Below, piece after piece: positions 16,479 through 25,473 of a stretch of DNA of 64,000 nucleotides. Under the pieces are notes generated by a model. It ran no database searches. It was not told where the DNA came from and saw nothing but the letters and a program-made list of their open reading frames with translations. The first letter of the stretch is position 1, and each line of letters starts with the position of its first letter. Origin of the DNA: CAXWPM01 sp965206125 (GTDB taxonomy: Bacteria; Acidobacteriota; Terriglobia; 20CM-2-55-15); assembly GCA_965206125.1 (NCBI GenBank), contig CBDBIN010000046.1, positions 372,001 to 436,000 of the forward strand. The letters run 5' to 3'. The position numbers and the translations under genes are program-made.

Positions 16479-17534
16479 ATGACCAGGGTCCTCATCACCG
16501 GTGCCAACGGCCACGTCGGTTCGAACGTGGTCCGATCCTGCCTCGAGGCCGGGCATCAGGTCGTCGGGTTCGTCCGACGTGGCTCGGATCAGAGGGGAAT
16601 CTCGGGTCTCGGGATCGAGCTGGCCTACGGAGACATCCGGGACCAAAGCGCCGTAGCCGATGCGATCCGGGGATGCGATGTCGTCATGCACCTGGCCGCG
16701 GTGTACGACACTCAACAGCAGGATCCCGAGATGGTGATTCGGCCGGCCGTGGAGGGCGCAGAGAACGTCTTGAGGGCGGCCTCTGAATTCGGGATATCCC
16801 GTGTCGTCTACACCAGTTCGATCGCCGCGCTAGGGTTCAGCGACTCACCCGACAACCCGCGAACTGCCGCCAACTGGAACCAGAGTTCCAGAGAGGCTTA
16901 CTACGTTGCCAAGACCGAGAGTGAACGGCGTGCCTGGGATCTTGCCGGAACTCTTAAGGTCCCCATGGTCGTATTGAACCCCGGAGGCGTTGTCGGCCAG
17001 TACGACTACCGCGTCACGCCTTCCACGCGATATATCGTCCAGATGTTGAACGGAGTCGGGATGACGATTCCCGGGGGCCTGACCTATGTGGACGTCCGCG
17101 ATGTCGCCGACGCGCACGTTCGTGCCATCGAGCACGGCGTCGAAGGAGAACGCTACCCGGTCGCCGGCCCGAACCTGACGTTCCGCGAAATGGGACGAGT
17201 GATGTCGGATCTTGCAGGCTGCCGTGTTCCGTACCTTCCGCTGCCTCGCTGGGCTATCGGGCCTGCAATCGGGCCCCTCGAGTGGGGGATGCGCCTCGTC
17301 GGCCAGCCTCCGTTGGTGACACGTGTCGAACTGCGCGAGGTTCTGGGGCGGTACCTGTTCGTGGATACCAGCCGGACGCGCGATGTTTTCGGTATGACAT
17401 TCCGGGAACCGGCCGAGTACCTGGAGCACGCGATTCGGTGGATCGTCTTCCGTGGTTTCGTCCGGAAGTCTGTCGCGCGACGACTGGCAGAACAGTTTCG
17501 ACCGGATCCGGTCTGGATGGAGACGGGCTCCTAA
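16479..17534 (+). CDS. NAD(P)-dependent epimerase / dihydroflavonol-reductase-like extended SDR
   Basis: This 351-residue extended short-chain dehydrogenase has the Rossmann motif TGANGHVGSN at residues 7-16. DVVMHLAAVYD is the second-strand region, YTSSIAALG the catalytic Ser strand, and AYYVAKTESER carries the YxxxK pair (Tyr-Lys near 146-150). The overall pattern resembles dihydroflavonol-4-reductase/hopanoid-associated sugar-epimerase-like SDRs; the substrate is not inferable. The start codon lies at the very end of a family B repeat with no clear ribosome-binding site. The 3' end overlaps the convergent endonuclease III gene by four bases. Confidence 0.82.
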   Translation: MTRVLITGANGHVGSNVVRSCLEAGHQVVGFVRRGSDQRGISGLGIELAYGDIRDQSAVADAIRGCDVVMHLAAVYDTQQQDPEMVIRPAVEGAENVLRAASEFGISRVVYTSSIAALGFSDSPDNPRTAANWNQSSREAYYVAKTESERRAWDLAGTLKVPMVVLNPGGVVGQYDYRVTPSTRYIVQMLNGVGMTIPGGLTYVDVRDVADAHVRAIEHGVEGERYPVAGPNLTFREMGRVMSDLAGCRVPYLPLPRWAIGPAIGPLEWGMRLVGQPPLVTRVELREVLGRYLFVDTSRTRDVFGMTFREPAEYLEHAIRWIVFRGFVRKSVARRLAEQFRPDPVWMETGS

Positions 17535-18172
17535 ACACCCACCCGTGGGCAGAGCTTTTCGACTACGCATGTCTCGCACTTCGGTTTGCGTGACGCGCAC
17601 GTTGCCCGCCCATGCAGCTGGACGAGTTGACAGAAGACGACCTGGCTCGGTTTTTGAACCACCTGCACGAGGTCGGCCTCGACCTTATCGGGATCCTTCT
17701 CCTCGCTGAGCCCAAGCCGACGCGCCAGACGGCCCACGTGCGTATCGACTCCGATACCGGGGTGACCGAATGCGTTACCGCGCAGGATGTTTGCGGTCTT
17801 TCGTCCCACACCTGGCAGCGTCAGAAGATCCTCGAACCCTTCGGGCACCTCGCCGCCAAACCGATCCACCAGCGCCTGGGTGCATCCCTGTACCGCCTTA
17901 GCCTTGTTGCGGTAGAAACCGGTGGACCGAATCTCTTCCTCGAGAACCGTGCGGTCCAGACTGGCCCAGTCGGCGGCTTTGCGGTATTTCCGGAACAGAA
18001 CCGCCGTTACGCGATTCACCCGCTCGTCGGTACACTGCGCCGCCAGAATCAGTGAAATCAGGAGGTCCAGCGGTGTCTCGAAGTCCAGCGCCAGCCGTAC
18101 GTCGGGAAATTCCTTCCGAAGCGCCGATGTGATCTTTCGCGTCCTTGTCTTACGCTTTGCGAGCGGTTCCAC
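17531..18172 (-). CDS. nth: Endonuclease III (DNA glycosylase/AP lyase)
   Basis: At 213 residues it is normal for Nth, which removes oxidised pyrimidines in base excision repair. The helix-hairpin-helix LPGVGRKTAN (about residues 118-127) contains the catalytic Lys, and VDTHVGRLARRLGL carries the catalytic Asp. The C-terminal [4Fe-4S] loop has the classic C-x6-C-x2-C-x5-C spacing (CASRKPKCETCVVEKLC). It converges on the SDR gene with a four-base overlap. Confidence 0.95.
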   Translation of the reverse strand: MEPLAKRKTRTRKITSALRKEFPDVRLALDFETPLDLLISLILAAQCTDERVNRVTAVLFRKYRKAADWASLDRTVLEEEIRSTGFYRNKAKAVQGCTQALVDRFGGEVPEGFEDLLTLPGVGRKTANILRGNAFGHPGIGVDTHVGRLARRLGLSEEKDPDKVEADLVQVVQKPSQVVFCQLVQLHGRATCASRKPKCETCVVEKLCPRVGV

Positions 18173-18226
18173 GGCGGCCCATTATGTGTTAGCTTCTCGG
18201 GCGATGCAACGGTGTCAGGAGGAATT

Positions 18227-19135
18227 TTGAGCTCACGTTTAAAGGTTGGATTCATCGGTCTGGGCGTCATGGGCAAGCCCATGGCCCGGAACCTGCTGAA
18301 GGCCGGTTACCCGCTCGTCGTCCACAACCGGAGCCAGGCCGCTGTGGACGAGTTGGCAGGCGTTGGGGCTAGTCGGGCCGCATCTCCGGGGGAAGTTGCC
18401 GAAAACGCCGACATCATCATCACGATGCTGCCCAACTCACCCGACGTCGGGTCGGTCGTCGAGGGTTCGGACGGGATCCTCGAGGTGGTACGTGAAGGCC
18501 AACTCGTCATCGACATGAGCACCATCAATCCAATCGTTTCGGGCCGGCTCGGCGCCAAGCTCGGCGAGAGGGGCGCAAGCATGCTCGACGCTCCCGTCAG
18601 TGGCGGCGAGCAGGGCGCGATCGACGGGATCCTGTCGATCATGGTCGGCGGCGACGCCGCAGATTTCGAAAGGGCGATGCCGCTGTTCGAAGTCATGGGG
18701 CGGACCGTCACTCACATGGGCGCCCTCGGCAGCGGCGGCTTTACGAAGCTCGCGAACCAGATCATCGTCGCCATCAACCTGACCGCGATGGGCGAAGCTC
18801 TCGTCTTCGGTGCGGCGGCCGGAGTCGATCCCCGAAAGATGATTTCGGCGCTGTCGGGCGGCCTGGCCGGCAGCAAGTGTCTGGAACAGAAGAAGGAGAA
18901 AATTCTTGCCGGTGATTTCGCACCGGGTTTCAAGGTCGACCTGCACGCCAAGGATTTGGGCCTCATCCACGATGCCGCGGCCGCGCTCGGGGTTCCCATA
19001 CCGACGACGGCGGTGGTCGGGCAGTTCTTCGCCGCCCTTCGGGTCCGAGATCGGGGTGGATACGACCACTCCGGGGTGATCACCTTCTTCGAAGACCTGG
19101 CCGGGATTGAAGTGCGGGATAAGGGTGTGCGGTGA
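18227..19135 (+). CDS. 2-hydroxy-3-oxopropionate reductase / 3-hydroxyisobutyrate dehydrogenase family (GarR-like)
   Basis: About 302 residues. The beta-hydroxyacid dehydrogenase signature is complete: VGFIGLGVMGKPMARNLLKAG (NAD(P)-binding), DAPVSGGEQGA (substrate site), the catalytic Lys in GSGGFTKLANQIIVA, and KDLGLIHDAAAALGVPIP. It oxidises or reduces a short beta-hydroxyacid such as tartronate semialdehyde; which one is not decidable. AGGAGG at 18217-18222 precedes a TTG at 18227, and no ATG lies nearby. A GTG at 18212 is the alternative but would put the ribosome site inside the gene. It is divergent from nth. Confidence 0.85.
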   Translation: MSSRLKVGFIGLGVMGKPMARNLLKAGYPLVVHNRSQAAVDELAGVGASRAASPGEVAENADIIITMLPNSPDVGSVVEGSDGILEVVREGQLVIDMSTINPIVSGRLGAKLGERGASMLDAPVSGGEQGAIDGILSIMVGGDAADFERAMPLFEVMGRTVTHMGALGSGGFTKLANQIIVAINLTAMGEALVFGAAAGVDPRKMISALSGGLAGSKCLEQKKEKILAGDFAPGFKVDLHAKDLGLIHDAAAALGVPIPTTAVVGQFFAALRVRDRGGYDHSGVITFFEDLAGIEVRDKGVR

Positions 19136-19211
19136 CTGGAGATTGAACATGGGTCGTTGAACATTCTTCATCGCACATTGTTCATTGGGGATTTATCGAT
19201 TTGTGATTTAC
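19134..19211. repeat. Word-repeat intergenic element, family B copy 5
   Basis: It contains the alternating words GATTGAACATGGGTCGTTGAACATTC and CACATTGTTCATTGGGGATTTATCG. The GAACA and TGTTC words oppose each other. It begins at the stop codon of the GarR-like gene. Confidence 0.6.
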
Positions 19212-19236
19212 GGGCCCAAGGAGGTTCCCTTCATCA

Positions 19237-19557
19237 ATGCTCCGCCATATGGTGCTTTTCAACCTGAAGCCGGAAGTCGCCGCGTCTGAGCGTGACACCC
19301 TGTTTGATCAGGTCCGCAAGCTGTCCGACATCGGTTCGGTGCGCAGTCTCGCGATCACCAGGCTGCTCGAGCCCGCCGACCCGGAATACCGGAACCACAT
19401 GTCATCGGATTTCGGCTACGCTCTGCTGCTTGAGTTTGATGACGAAGCCGGGCTCTACGCGTACCAGAAGGAGCCCTACCACGTGAGGGTCGGGCAGGAG
19501 ATCCGCAAACACGTTTCCGCGATCAAGGTGATGGATTTCGTGGCTACGGACAGCTGA
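19237..19557 (+). CDS. Dabb-domain (stress-responsive alpha/beta barrel) protein
   Basis: This 106-residue protein consists of one Dabb domain. It opens with LRHMVLFNLKPEV, has FGYALLLEFDDEAGLYAYQ in the middle and YHVRVGQEIRKHVSAIKVMDF at the end, including the conserved His at the beginning of strand 1. Members form dimeric ferredoxin-like barrels; their function is mostly unknown. AAGGAGG lies about 12 bases before the ATG. Confidence 0.85.
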   Translation: MLRHMVLFNLKPEVAASERDTLFDQVRKLSDIGSVRSLAITRLLEPADPEYRNHMSSDFGYALLLEFDDEAGLYAYQKEPYHVRVGQEIRKHVSAIKVMDFVATDS

Positions 19558-19724
19558 GACGTTGGGCAGTTGGGGGTTGGCTCTTGGCCGTTGGCCTTTG
19601 GGTCATCGCCTAAAGCGAACACCCAGTTGTCAGTCGTCAGTTGTCGATCCGGAGCCAAACGCCAAACGCCAATAGCAAAGGGCCAAAGGCCAACACCAAA
19701 TTGATTACTGACGACTGATAACTT
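19558..19724. repeat. Word-repeat intergenic element, family B copy 6 (long, compound)
   Basis: This 167-base element combines two word types. GTTGGGCAGTTGGGGGTTGGCTCTTGGCCGTTGGCC faces GCCAAACGCCAAACGCCAA...GGGCCAAAGGCCAACACC, and CAGTTGTCAGTCGTCAGTTGTC faces ATTACTGACGACTGATAAC. It lies between two convergent genes. Confidence 0.7.
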
Positions 19725-19736
19725 TCCGGAGCGCGT

Positions 19737-20246
19737 CTACCCGATGGTCCGGACGTAGTCGAGAATGCTTCTCGCAGCGCCCACCGTCGCGTTGACGTAG
19801 GTCTGCCACTGCTCTTCGGTATAGTCGGGAGGGGGCAGTTGGTCGGCGAGCGCGAGCGCCGCGTTGACGGCTCTCTCCGCATACTGTCGGGCCATTGTCA
19901 TGTTCCGCCGTTGGATCGCGTAGCCCCGGGCCACAAACATCAACGCGTTGACGTTATTCTCATCGATCGCGATAATCTTCTCGCCGTACTCGAGGGCCTT
20001 GTCGGTATCAGACTGCTGAGTGTGGAGGTCCATCAGAATCGTATAGATGCTGTCGAGGACGCCCGAGTCGGGGAATTGCTGCTCGAACTCGAGGCAGAGT
20101 CGGGTCTTTTCGGCAATGTCGGCAGCGGCGGTGATTTGCTGGAACAGCTTGTCCTCGTCACTGCCGGCGACCAGAGCCTGGCCGTTCGCGCTGGCGGTGA
20201 ACATCAGGAGCAGGACAACACCGCCAAGCACGTACTTACTTTTCAT
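19737..20246 (-). CDS. Secreted/periplasmic TPR-like protein of unknown function
   Basis: A 169-residue protein with a signal peptide (KYVLGGVVLLLMFTASANGQA). The mature part is helical with a TPR-like pair, for example LDSIYTILMDLHTQQSDTDKALEYGEKIIAIDENNVNALMFVARGYA, which fits the 34-residue spacing and the W/L-G-Y-A-P pattern loosely. No enzyme motif is present. Monocistronic, with a family B repeat right after its stop. A structural or scaffolding role in the periplasm is the most that can be said. Confidence 0.7.
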   Translation of the reverse strand: MKSKYVLGGVVLLLMFTASANGQALVAGSDEDKLFQQITAAADIAEKTRLCLEFEQQFPDSGVLDSIYTILMDLHTQQSDTDKALEYGEKIIAIDENNVNALMFVARGYAIQRRNMTMARQYAERAVNAALALADQLPPPDYTEEQWQTYVNATVGAARSILDYVRTIG

Positions 20247-20379
20247 TTCCGTTACTCCTCTAACCCTCAGATAACCGCAAATTTAGCAGAATTAGTGCCA
20301 ACAATTAACATATTTCGACCCGTGACCAAAACGACAGGCGGGCGCCTCCGGACCGACGGGTGACATACTGGCCCTCGAC

Positions 20380-21813
20380 CTACGGAAAAACTCCGGACTG
20401 TTCATAGTTCAGAGCAACTTTCTGTATGGCGTCGACAAATGCGGCTGTGCGCATGCTCTCTGCCGGTACTTTGGTCTTGTTGATTTCAAGAAGGCGGCGG
20501 TAGCTCGACACCATCGTCTCTTCCAGGCCCGAGTTGACCAGGTCCAGTTCGCTGAAACCGCCGCCCAGGAACTTCTTGTCTTTCTCAGAGAAGCGATCTC
20601 CCACCATACCCTCCAGTGATTCGAGCAACCGCTGATTGCGGATCTCCGTCAGGTGCTTCTGCAGCCTTCCAAAGCGCATGTGGGAAAGGTTTTTCCCCCA
20701 TTCGAAGTAGGACACGGTGACGCCTCCGGAGTTCAGGTACAGGTCGGGAATTATCTGAACGCCCCGGTCGAGCAGTACCCGCTCGGCGCCTGGTGTCGTC
20801 GGTCCGTTGGCGGCTTCTGCCAACACCTTCGTCCGGATCCGGTCGACGTTGGCCAGGGTGACCTGGTTCTCCATTGCCGCCGGGATCAGAATATCGCACT
20901 CGATGTCCCAGATCGCATCCGGGTCGGCCAGTGTCTCGGCATCCGGGAAGCTGCGCACCGAACCTGTCTCGTCCCGGAACTCCCGAAGCTGCCCGATGTC
21001 GATGCCGTCACGGTTGTAGAGGGCGGCATCCCGCTCGCCGATGCCCACGATGCGGCAGCCATCGTCGGACAAGAATCTCGCAGCATAGTAACCGACGTTT
21101 CCGAAGCCTTGAATCACGACCGACTTGTCTTCCAGACCCCGTGTGAGTCCGATCGCCTTCATGTCTTCTGCGTGATCGAGAGCCTCGCGGACACCGTAGT
21201 GGACACCCCGTCCTGTGGCGCCCAGACGCCCCTCGATGCCGCCCTGAGCCGCCGGCTTGCCCGTCACGCACGCAAGGTTATCGATGCCACCCGGGTGAAA
21301 TGCGTCGTAGGTGTCGGCGATCCATGCCATCTCCCGCTGTCCGGTCCCCATATCAGGTGCTGGAACATTCTCTCCCGGCCCGATGAAGCCCTTCCTTATC
21401 AATTCGGCGGTGAAGCGGCGGGTGATCTTTTCGATCTGTTCTGCGTCGTAATTTTTCGGGTCGAAGCGGACGCCGCCCTTCGAACCCCCGAACGGAACCT
21501 CGACGATGGCGCACTTGAACGTCATCAAAGCGGCCAGCGCGATGATCTCGTCCTGATCGACGAACGGGCTGAAGCGGATTCCCCCTTTGACCGGTTTCCG
21601 GTGCTGGCTGTGCTCGGCTCGCCATCCCTGGAAGATTTCGTAGTGGTCGCTCCCAAAGCGCACCGGGAACTGGACGAAATAGACGCTGTTGCAGGCCTTG
21701 ATCTGTCCGATCAGCGCGGGGTGTACCTTGACGTGGGCCGCTGCCCGGTCGAACTGTTCGGAAACGATGCGGCGGAGGTTGAGACCTTCCGTGGGTGGCG
21801 CCGTTTTTCTCAA
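20380..21813 (-). CDS. gdhA: Glutamate dehydrogenase (Glu/Leu/Phe/Val dehydrogenase family)
   Basis: This 477-residue oxidoreductase interconverts glutamate and 2-oxoglutarate plus ammonia. KGGIRFSPFVDQDEI and the catalytic-Lys motif VPFGGSKGGVRFDP (around residues 105-118) are diagnostic, as is the nucleotide-binding VVIQGFGNVGYYAARFL near 234. It starts at TTG 21813 because the frame has no upstream ATG and no suitable internal one before the conserved core. The start lies eight bases after the stop of the SDR gene, so the pair and ispG probably form one minus-strand operon. The C-terminal half after about 420 shows the usual helix-rich end. Coenzyme preference cannot be read with certainty. 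Confidence 0.9.
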   Translation of the reverse strand: MRKTAPPTEGLNLRRIVSEQFDRAAAHVKVHPALIGQIKACNSVYFVQFPVRFGSDHYEIFQGWRAEHSQHRKPVKGGIRFSPFVDQDEIIALAALMTFKCAIVEVPFGGSKGGVRFDPKNYDAEQIEKITRRFTAELIRKGFIGPGENVPAPDMGTGQREMAWIADTYDAFHPGGIDNLACVTGKPAAQGGIEGRLGATGRGVHYGVREALDHAEDMKAIGLTRGLEDKSVVIQGFGNVGYYAARFLSDDGCRIVGIGERDAALYNRDGIDIGQLREFRDETGSVRSFPDAETLADPDAIWDIECDILIPAAMENQVTLANVDRIRTKVLAEAANGPTTPGAERVLLDRGVQIIPDLYLNSGGVTVSYFEWGKNLSHMRFGRLQKHLTEIRNQRLLESLEGMVGDRFSEKDKKFLGGGFSELDLVNSGLEETMVSSYRRLLEINKTKVPAESMRTAAFVDAIQKVALNYEQSGVFP

Positions 21814-21821
21814 GAGATCAC

Positions 21822-22613
21822 TCAGTCGCCGATGCGGAAACCGTAGCCCGCGCTGATGTCGATCGCCTGTCCCGTGATTGTCTCAGCTCCCGGCGTGCAG
21901 AGGTAGTGAACGAGTTCGGCGACTTCGTCGGGCTCGACCATCCGCTTGAGCGCCGTGGCGCGGACGAATTCCTGGGACATCGTTTCGAAATCCGTCCCGA
22001 GGGCCTCGGCCCTGGCCCGGATGACCGACGACATGAGCTCGGTTCGGGTCGGGCCCGGGCAGATCGCATTGACCTGTATATTATTCGGACCCAGTTCCTG
22101 GGCAAGTGTTAGCGTCAAACCGATCAAACCCCACTTCGAAGCGGCATAGGGAGTGCGCAGGGGGTAGGCCATTTTGCCGGCGATCGAGGAGATGTTGATG
22201 ATCTTGCCCCATCCCTTGGCGATCATCCCAGGGGCCAGTGTCCGGCTCAGGATGAAGGGCACGCGCAAGTTGATCGCGAGCGTGCGGTCCCACCCGTTGA
22301 CGGGCATTTCGTGCACCGGAGCCGTCGGACCTCCGATGCCGGCGTTGTTGACGAGAATGTCAACCGACTCCCCATCCTCGAGGAGCGCTGCCGACATTTT
22401 CTCGAGCGCTTCATCGTCGGTGAGATCGAGGGGGTACTTCAGGACCTGGCTCCCGGCCGCCCTCATTTCATCGAACATCGTGTCGAGGGGCTCACCGTCG
22501 AGAGCGGCCAGCGCGACCCTTGCGCCTGCCCTCGCCAAACGGAGCGCGATCGCCCGCCCGATTCCCTGGCTCGCTCCGGTGACGAGCGCAAGTCTGTTAC
22601 TAAGCTCAGTCAT
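21822..22613 (-). CDS. Classical SDR-family oxidoreductase (FabG-like)
   Basis: 263 residues. It has TGASQGIGRAIALRLA at the N-terminus (NADP(H) site), NNAGIGG, INISSIAG with the catalytic Ser, and TPYAASKWGLIGL with the YxxxK pair. It ends with the typical ITGQAIDISAGYGF. The frame stays open upstream into ispG, but ATG 22613, six bases after the ispG stop, gives the family-normal length. Substrate unknown; 3-oxoacyl or a sugar/alcohol are both possible. Middle gene of the ispG-SDR-gdhA run. Confidence 0.87.
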   Translation of the reverse strand: MTELSNRLALVTGASQGIGRAIALRLARAGARVALAALDGEPLDTMFDEMRAAGSQVLKYPLDLTDDEALEKMSAALLEDGESVDILVNNAGIGGPTAPVHEMPVNGWDRTLAINLRVPFILSRTLAPGMIAKGWGKIINISSIAGKMAYPLRTPYAASKWGLIGLTLTLAQELGPNNIQVNAICPGPTRTELMSSVIRARAEALGTDFETMSQEFVRATALKRMVEPDEVAELVHYLCTPGAETITGQAIDISAGYGFRIGD

Positions 22614-22618
22614 GCGAT

Positions 22619-23845
22619 TCACTCGGCGGCGGACGAATACCGGGCCCGCACATAGTCGTCCAGAATGTCGATGAAGTCGGAAACGATGGTCGCTCCCCTC
22701 AGCGTCGTCATCAGGCGTGCATCGACAAACACCGGTGCCTTCGGATCCTCTCCGGTTCCCGGCAGCGAAATACCGATGTCGGAGTGTTTCGATTCGCCGG
22801 GCCCATTGACGACACACCCCATGACGGCGACGCGAAGTTTTTCGACTCCCGGATAGGAGGCCTTCCATTCGGGCATGCGACGCTCGATGTGGGCCTCGAT
22901 CTCGCCGGCCATCTCCTGAAAGAACGTGCTGGTGGTGCGCCCGCAACCCGGACAGGCCATGACCTCGGGTGCGAAACTACGGAGACCCAGGCTTTGGAGA
23001 ACGTCGCGGCAGATACGCACTTCCTCGGTGCGATCGCCTCCGGGAGCTGGCGTGAGACTGACCCGGATGGTGTCGCCGATTCCTTCCAGGAGCAGGACCG
23101 ACAGGGCTGCGGTACTGGCGATCGTGCCTCGGCGACCCAGGCCGGCCTCGGTCAGACCCAGGTGGAGGGCACAGTCGGTCCGCGACCCAAGATCCCTGTA
23201 GACGTCGATCAGGTCCGAAACATTCGATACCTTGGCGCTAAGAATGATCCGGTCGCGCCGAAAGCCGTAGGATTCGGCCAGTTCGACCGACTCGAGCGCG
23301 CTCAGCACCATGGCTTCCCGGATGATGGCTCCGGTGTCCTCGGGCTCGTCTCGCCGGCTGTTCTCGTCCATCAGGCGTGTGACCAGCGTTTGATCCAGCG
23401 ATCCCCAGTTTACTCCGATGCGGACCGGCTTTCCGTTATCAGCGGCTATGTCGAGTATCGTTCTGAAGTTGTCGTCCTGCCGACGGCCGGGACTGACGTT
23501 CCCCGGGTTGATGCGGTACTTGGCGAGTGCGGCGGCGCATTCCGGGAATTCGCGAAGCAGCAGGTGCCCGTTGTAATGGAAGTCACCGATGATCGGTGCC
23601 GTGATGCCGCGGTCGCGAAGCCGTCCCACGATCAGGTGAACCGCCCGGGCGGCTTCCCGGGTGTTGACAGTGACCCGGACAAGCTCGGATCCGGCCTCGG
23701 CAAGCGCGGCGGCCTGGTCGACGGTCGCGTCGACATCCGCCGTGTCGGTGTTCGTCATGGACTGGATGACGACCGGATTGTCGCCACCCACCGGAACGCC
23801 GTCGATGTCGACCGATAAGGAGGCGCGTCTTTGAATCAGTGGCAT
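22619..23845 (-). CDS. ispG: 4-hydroxy-3-methylbut-2-en-1-yl diphosphate synthase (IspG/GcpE)
   Basis: 408 residues; the penultimate step of the MEP isoprenoid pathway, converting methylerythritol cyclodiphosphate to HMBPP with a [4Fe-4S] cluster. The N-terminal TIM barrel shows PVVIQSMTNTDTADVDATVDQ, DFHYNGHLLL and RINPGNV. The cluster ligands appear in CPGCGRT and GCVVNGPGESKHSDIG. The open frame extends upstream to 23962 but those residues translate a family B repeat; ATG 23845 (MPLIQRRASLSV) is the sensible start. First gene of a probable ispG-SDR-gdhA operon. Confidence 0.95.
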   Translation of the reverse strand: MPLIQRRASLSVDIDGVPVGGDNPVVIQSMTNTDTADVDATVDQAAALAEAGSELVRVTVNTREAARAVHLIVGRLRDRGITAPIIGDFHYNGHLLLREFPECAAALAKYRINPGNVSPGRRQDDNFRTILDIAADNGKPVRIGVNWGSLDQTLVTRLMDENSRRDEPEDTGAIIREAMVLSALESVELAESYGFRRDRIILSAKVSNVSDLIDVYRDLGSRTDCALHLGLTEAGLGRRGTIASTAALSVLLLEGIGDTIRVSLTPAPGGDRTEEVRICRDVLQSLGLRSFAPEVMACPGCGRTTSTFFQEMAGEIEAHIERRMPEWKASYPGVEKLRVAVMGCVVNGPGESKHSDIGISLPGTGEDPKAPVFVDARLMTTLRGATIVSDFIDILDDYVRARYSSAAE

Positions 23846-23866
23846 CGAAACGAGATTATAGCGCGC

Positions 23867-23917
23867 CGCCAACACCCAACAGCCAAAAGCTAACTCCCAA
23901 CTGCCAACACCCAGCCC
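23867..23917. repeat. Word-repeat intergenic element, family B copy 7
   Basis: GCCAACACCCAACAGCCAAAAGCTAACTCCCAACTGCCAACACCCA is a run of GCCAA/CCAAC words with a 7-8 base period. It lies in the divergent gap between ispG and the DUF2231 gene and would mislead a gene caller into extending ispG. Confidence 0.65.
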
Positions 23918-23939
23918 ACCGCGATAGACTACTTCCCCA

Positions 23940-24341
23940 ATGTTCGGCATTCCGCTGCACAATCTGGCGCTCCACTTTCCGATCGTCCTGGCGCTCGTCG
24001 CCGTCCTCTACGACGGCTGGGCCCGGTACTCGGGCAATCGGTCGCTGCACTCCGCCGCATCGGGCCTGGCGATGCTGGCCGCAGTCGCGGCGATCATCGC
24101 CACGGCGTCGGGCCTCAACCTCGCCGGTGCGTCCGGTCTCGGCAGCGGGTCGGCTACGACGGGTCATGCGGTCGGTGGAATTCTGGCGACGATCGTTCTC
24201 GCGGCCGGCGCCGCCTGGAGGTACGCTGCTCACGCGCGTGGGGATTCCGCCGAAGAAGCCTACGTCGACGGCTGGCTCCTGCTGGGAGCCATCGGCGCGA
24301 TCCTGGTCCTGATAACCGCGATAGCAGGCCACCGTATCTAG
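23940..24341 (+). CDS. DUF2231-type small membrane protein
   Basis: This 133-residue protein has four hydrophobic helices: ALHFPIVLALVAVLYDGW, LAMLAAVAAIIATASGLNLA, GGILATIVLAAGAAWRYA and LLLGAIGAILVLITAIAGHRI. The N-terminal IPLHNLALHFPI with two His residues resembles the DUF2231 family, a possible haem- or metal-associated membrane protein of unknown role. Divergent from ispG and 17 bases before the threonine-synthase-like gene. Confidence 0.72.
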   Translation: MFGIPLHNLALHFPIVLALVAVLYDGWARYSGNRSLHSAASGLAMLAAVAAIIATASGLNLAGASGLGSGSATTGHAVGGILATIVLAAGAAWRYAAHARGDSAEEAYVDGWLLLGAIGAILVLITAIAGHRI

Positions 24342-24357
24342 CGCTAAGCTTGCTGCT

Positions 24358-25413
24358 ATGGGTAATTCCATTCCGGACCTGGTCTGTACCGCTTGTGACC
24401 GGAGGGCAGAGATAACCAGTCCCATTCCATGGTGCGATTGCGGCGGATTGTTCGAACTGGGGTTCCGGCCATCCGAGCTCGTCATCGACGAAGCCCTCGG
24501 ATCGATGTGGCGGTATGGTTCGATGCTTCCTGTCGGTGAGCCGGTTTCGATCGCGGAATCCATCTCGCCGATCTCCGAAATTCGCCTTGGTGAGCGCACC
24601 GTTGCCGCCAAGCACGATTATCTGTTCCCGACCGGTTCCTTCAAGGACCGGGGCGCCGCGGTCTTCGTATCCGTCCTCAAGGAGGCCGGAATCGATCGTT
24701 TTATCGAAGATTCATCCGGCAACGCAGGAGCCGCGATGGCGGTTTACGCTGCCCGTGCCCGGATCGCCTGCGAGATCTACTGTCCGGAGTCGGCCTCCGG
24801 ACCGAAGCTGGCGCAGATCGAACGCGCAGGCGCCGAGATTCACCGGATTCCCGGCCCGCGGGCGAATGCGACCGAAGCGCTCGGGAGCCGGGTCGGCGAG
24901 GTTTTCTACGCATCCCATAACTGGCATCCGCTCTTTCTCCAGGGGACCAAGACGCTGGCCTTCGAAATCGCCGAGCAGTACAACTGGCAGCCCCCCGGAC
25001 ACATCGTGGCTCCAGCGGGCGGTGGTTCCGTCATCATGGGCCTGCGGAGGGGATTCGAAGAGTTGAAGATGTTGGGGCGGATCGAGACGTTACCTGACTT
25101 GTACGCGATCCAGGCCGCCGCATGTGCGCCGCTCGTCGACGCCGAAGTCAAACCACGCCCGAGTCTGGCCGAGGGCATCCTGTCGCCGAACCCTCCCCGG
25201 CTCGAAGAATTGCGCCGCTCGATCCGGCAAGCGGCCTCGGTGAGCGAGCCTGAAATCGAAGCCGGCTTCGACGCACTTTGCCGTCAGGGTGTGGCGGTCG
25301 AGCCGACGACCGCCGTGCTTTGGGCAGGCCTCGGCAAACTGGGAATTCCGGCTGGGGAACCTGTCCTTGTCATCCTGACCGGGGCGGGCATAAAATTCCA
25401 GCGACCCCGGTAG
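24358..25413 (+). CDS. Threonine synthase-like PLP-dependent enzyme
   Basis: 351 residues, fold type II PLP enzyme. An N-terminal zinc-ribbon-like head (CTACDRRAE...PWCDCGG) is followed by the PLP lysine motif PTGSFKDRGA (Lys near residue 93), EDSSGNAGAAMAVYAARA for the phosphate loop, and APAGGGSVIMGLRRGFEEL for the glycine-rich site. Threonine synthase (O-phosphohomoserine to threonine) is the likeliest assignment. Related lyases (threonine dehydratase-like, cysteate synthase) share the same motifs, so no symbol is given. The length and Cys head match the archaeal-type class. Confidence 0.82.
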   Translation: MGNSIPDLVCTACDRRAEITSPIPWCDCGGLFELGFRPSELVIDEALGSMWRYGSMLPVGEPVSIAESISPISEIRLGERTVAAKHDYLFPTGSFKDRGAAVFVSVLKEAGIDRFIEDSSGNAGAAMAVYAARARIACEIYCPESASGPKLAQIERAGAEIHRIPGPRANATEALGSRVGEVFYASHNWHPLFLQGTKTLAFEIAEQYNWQPPGHIVAPAGGGSVIMGLRRGFEELKMLGRIETLPDLYAIQAAACAPLVDAEVKPRPSLAEGILSPNPPRLEELRRSIRQAASVSEPEIEAGFDALCRQGVAVEPTTAVLWAGLGKLGIPAGEPVLVILTGAGIKFQRPR

Positions 25414-25473
25414 CCGGTTTCAGAATTAGCCTGCCGGGCATTCGTCATTCCGTTCAACCTGAGGAGGGTTCCG

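Noticed and set aside
20653..21846. Plus-strand 397-codon frame opposite glutamate dehydrogenase
   Set aside because: Shadow; lacks any domain.
23846..23962. Upstream extension of the ispG frame
   Set aside because: Translates a family B repeat and overlaps the DUF2231 gene; the conserved start is ATG 23845.
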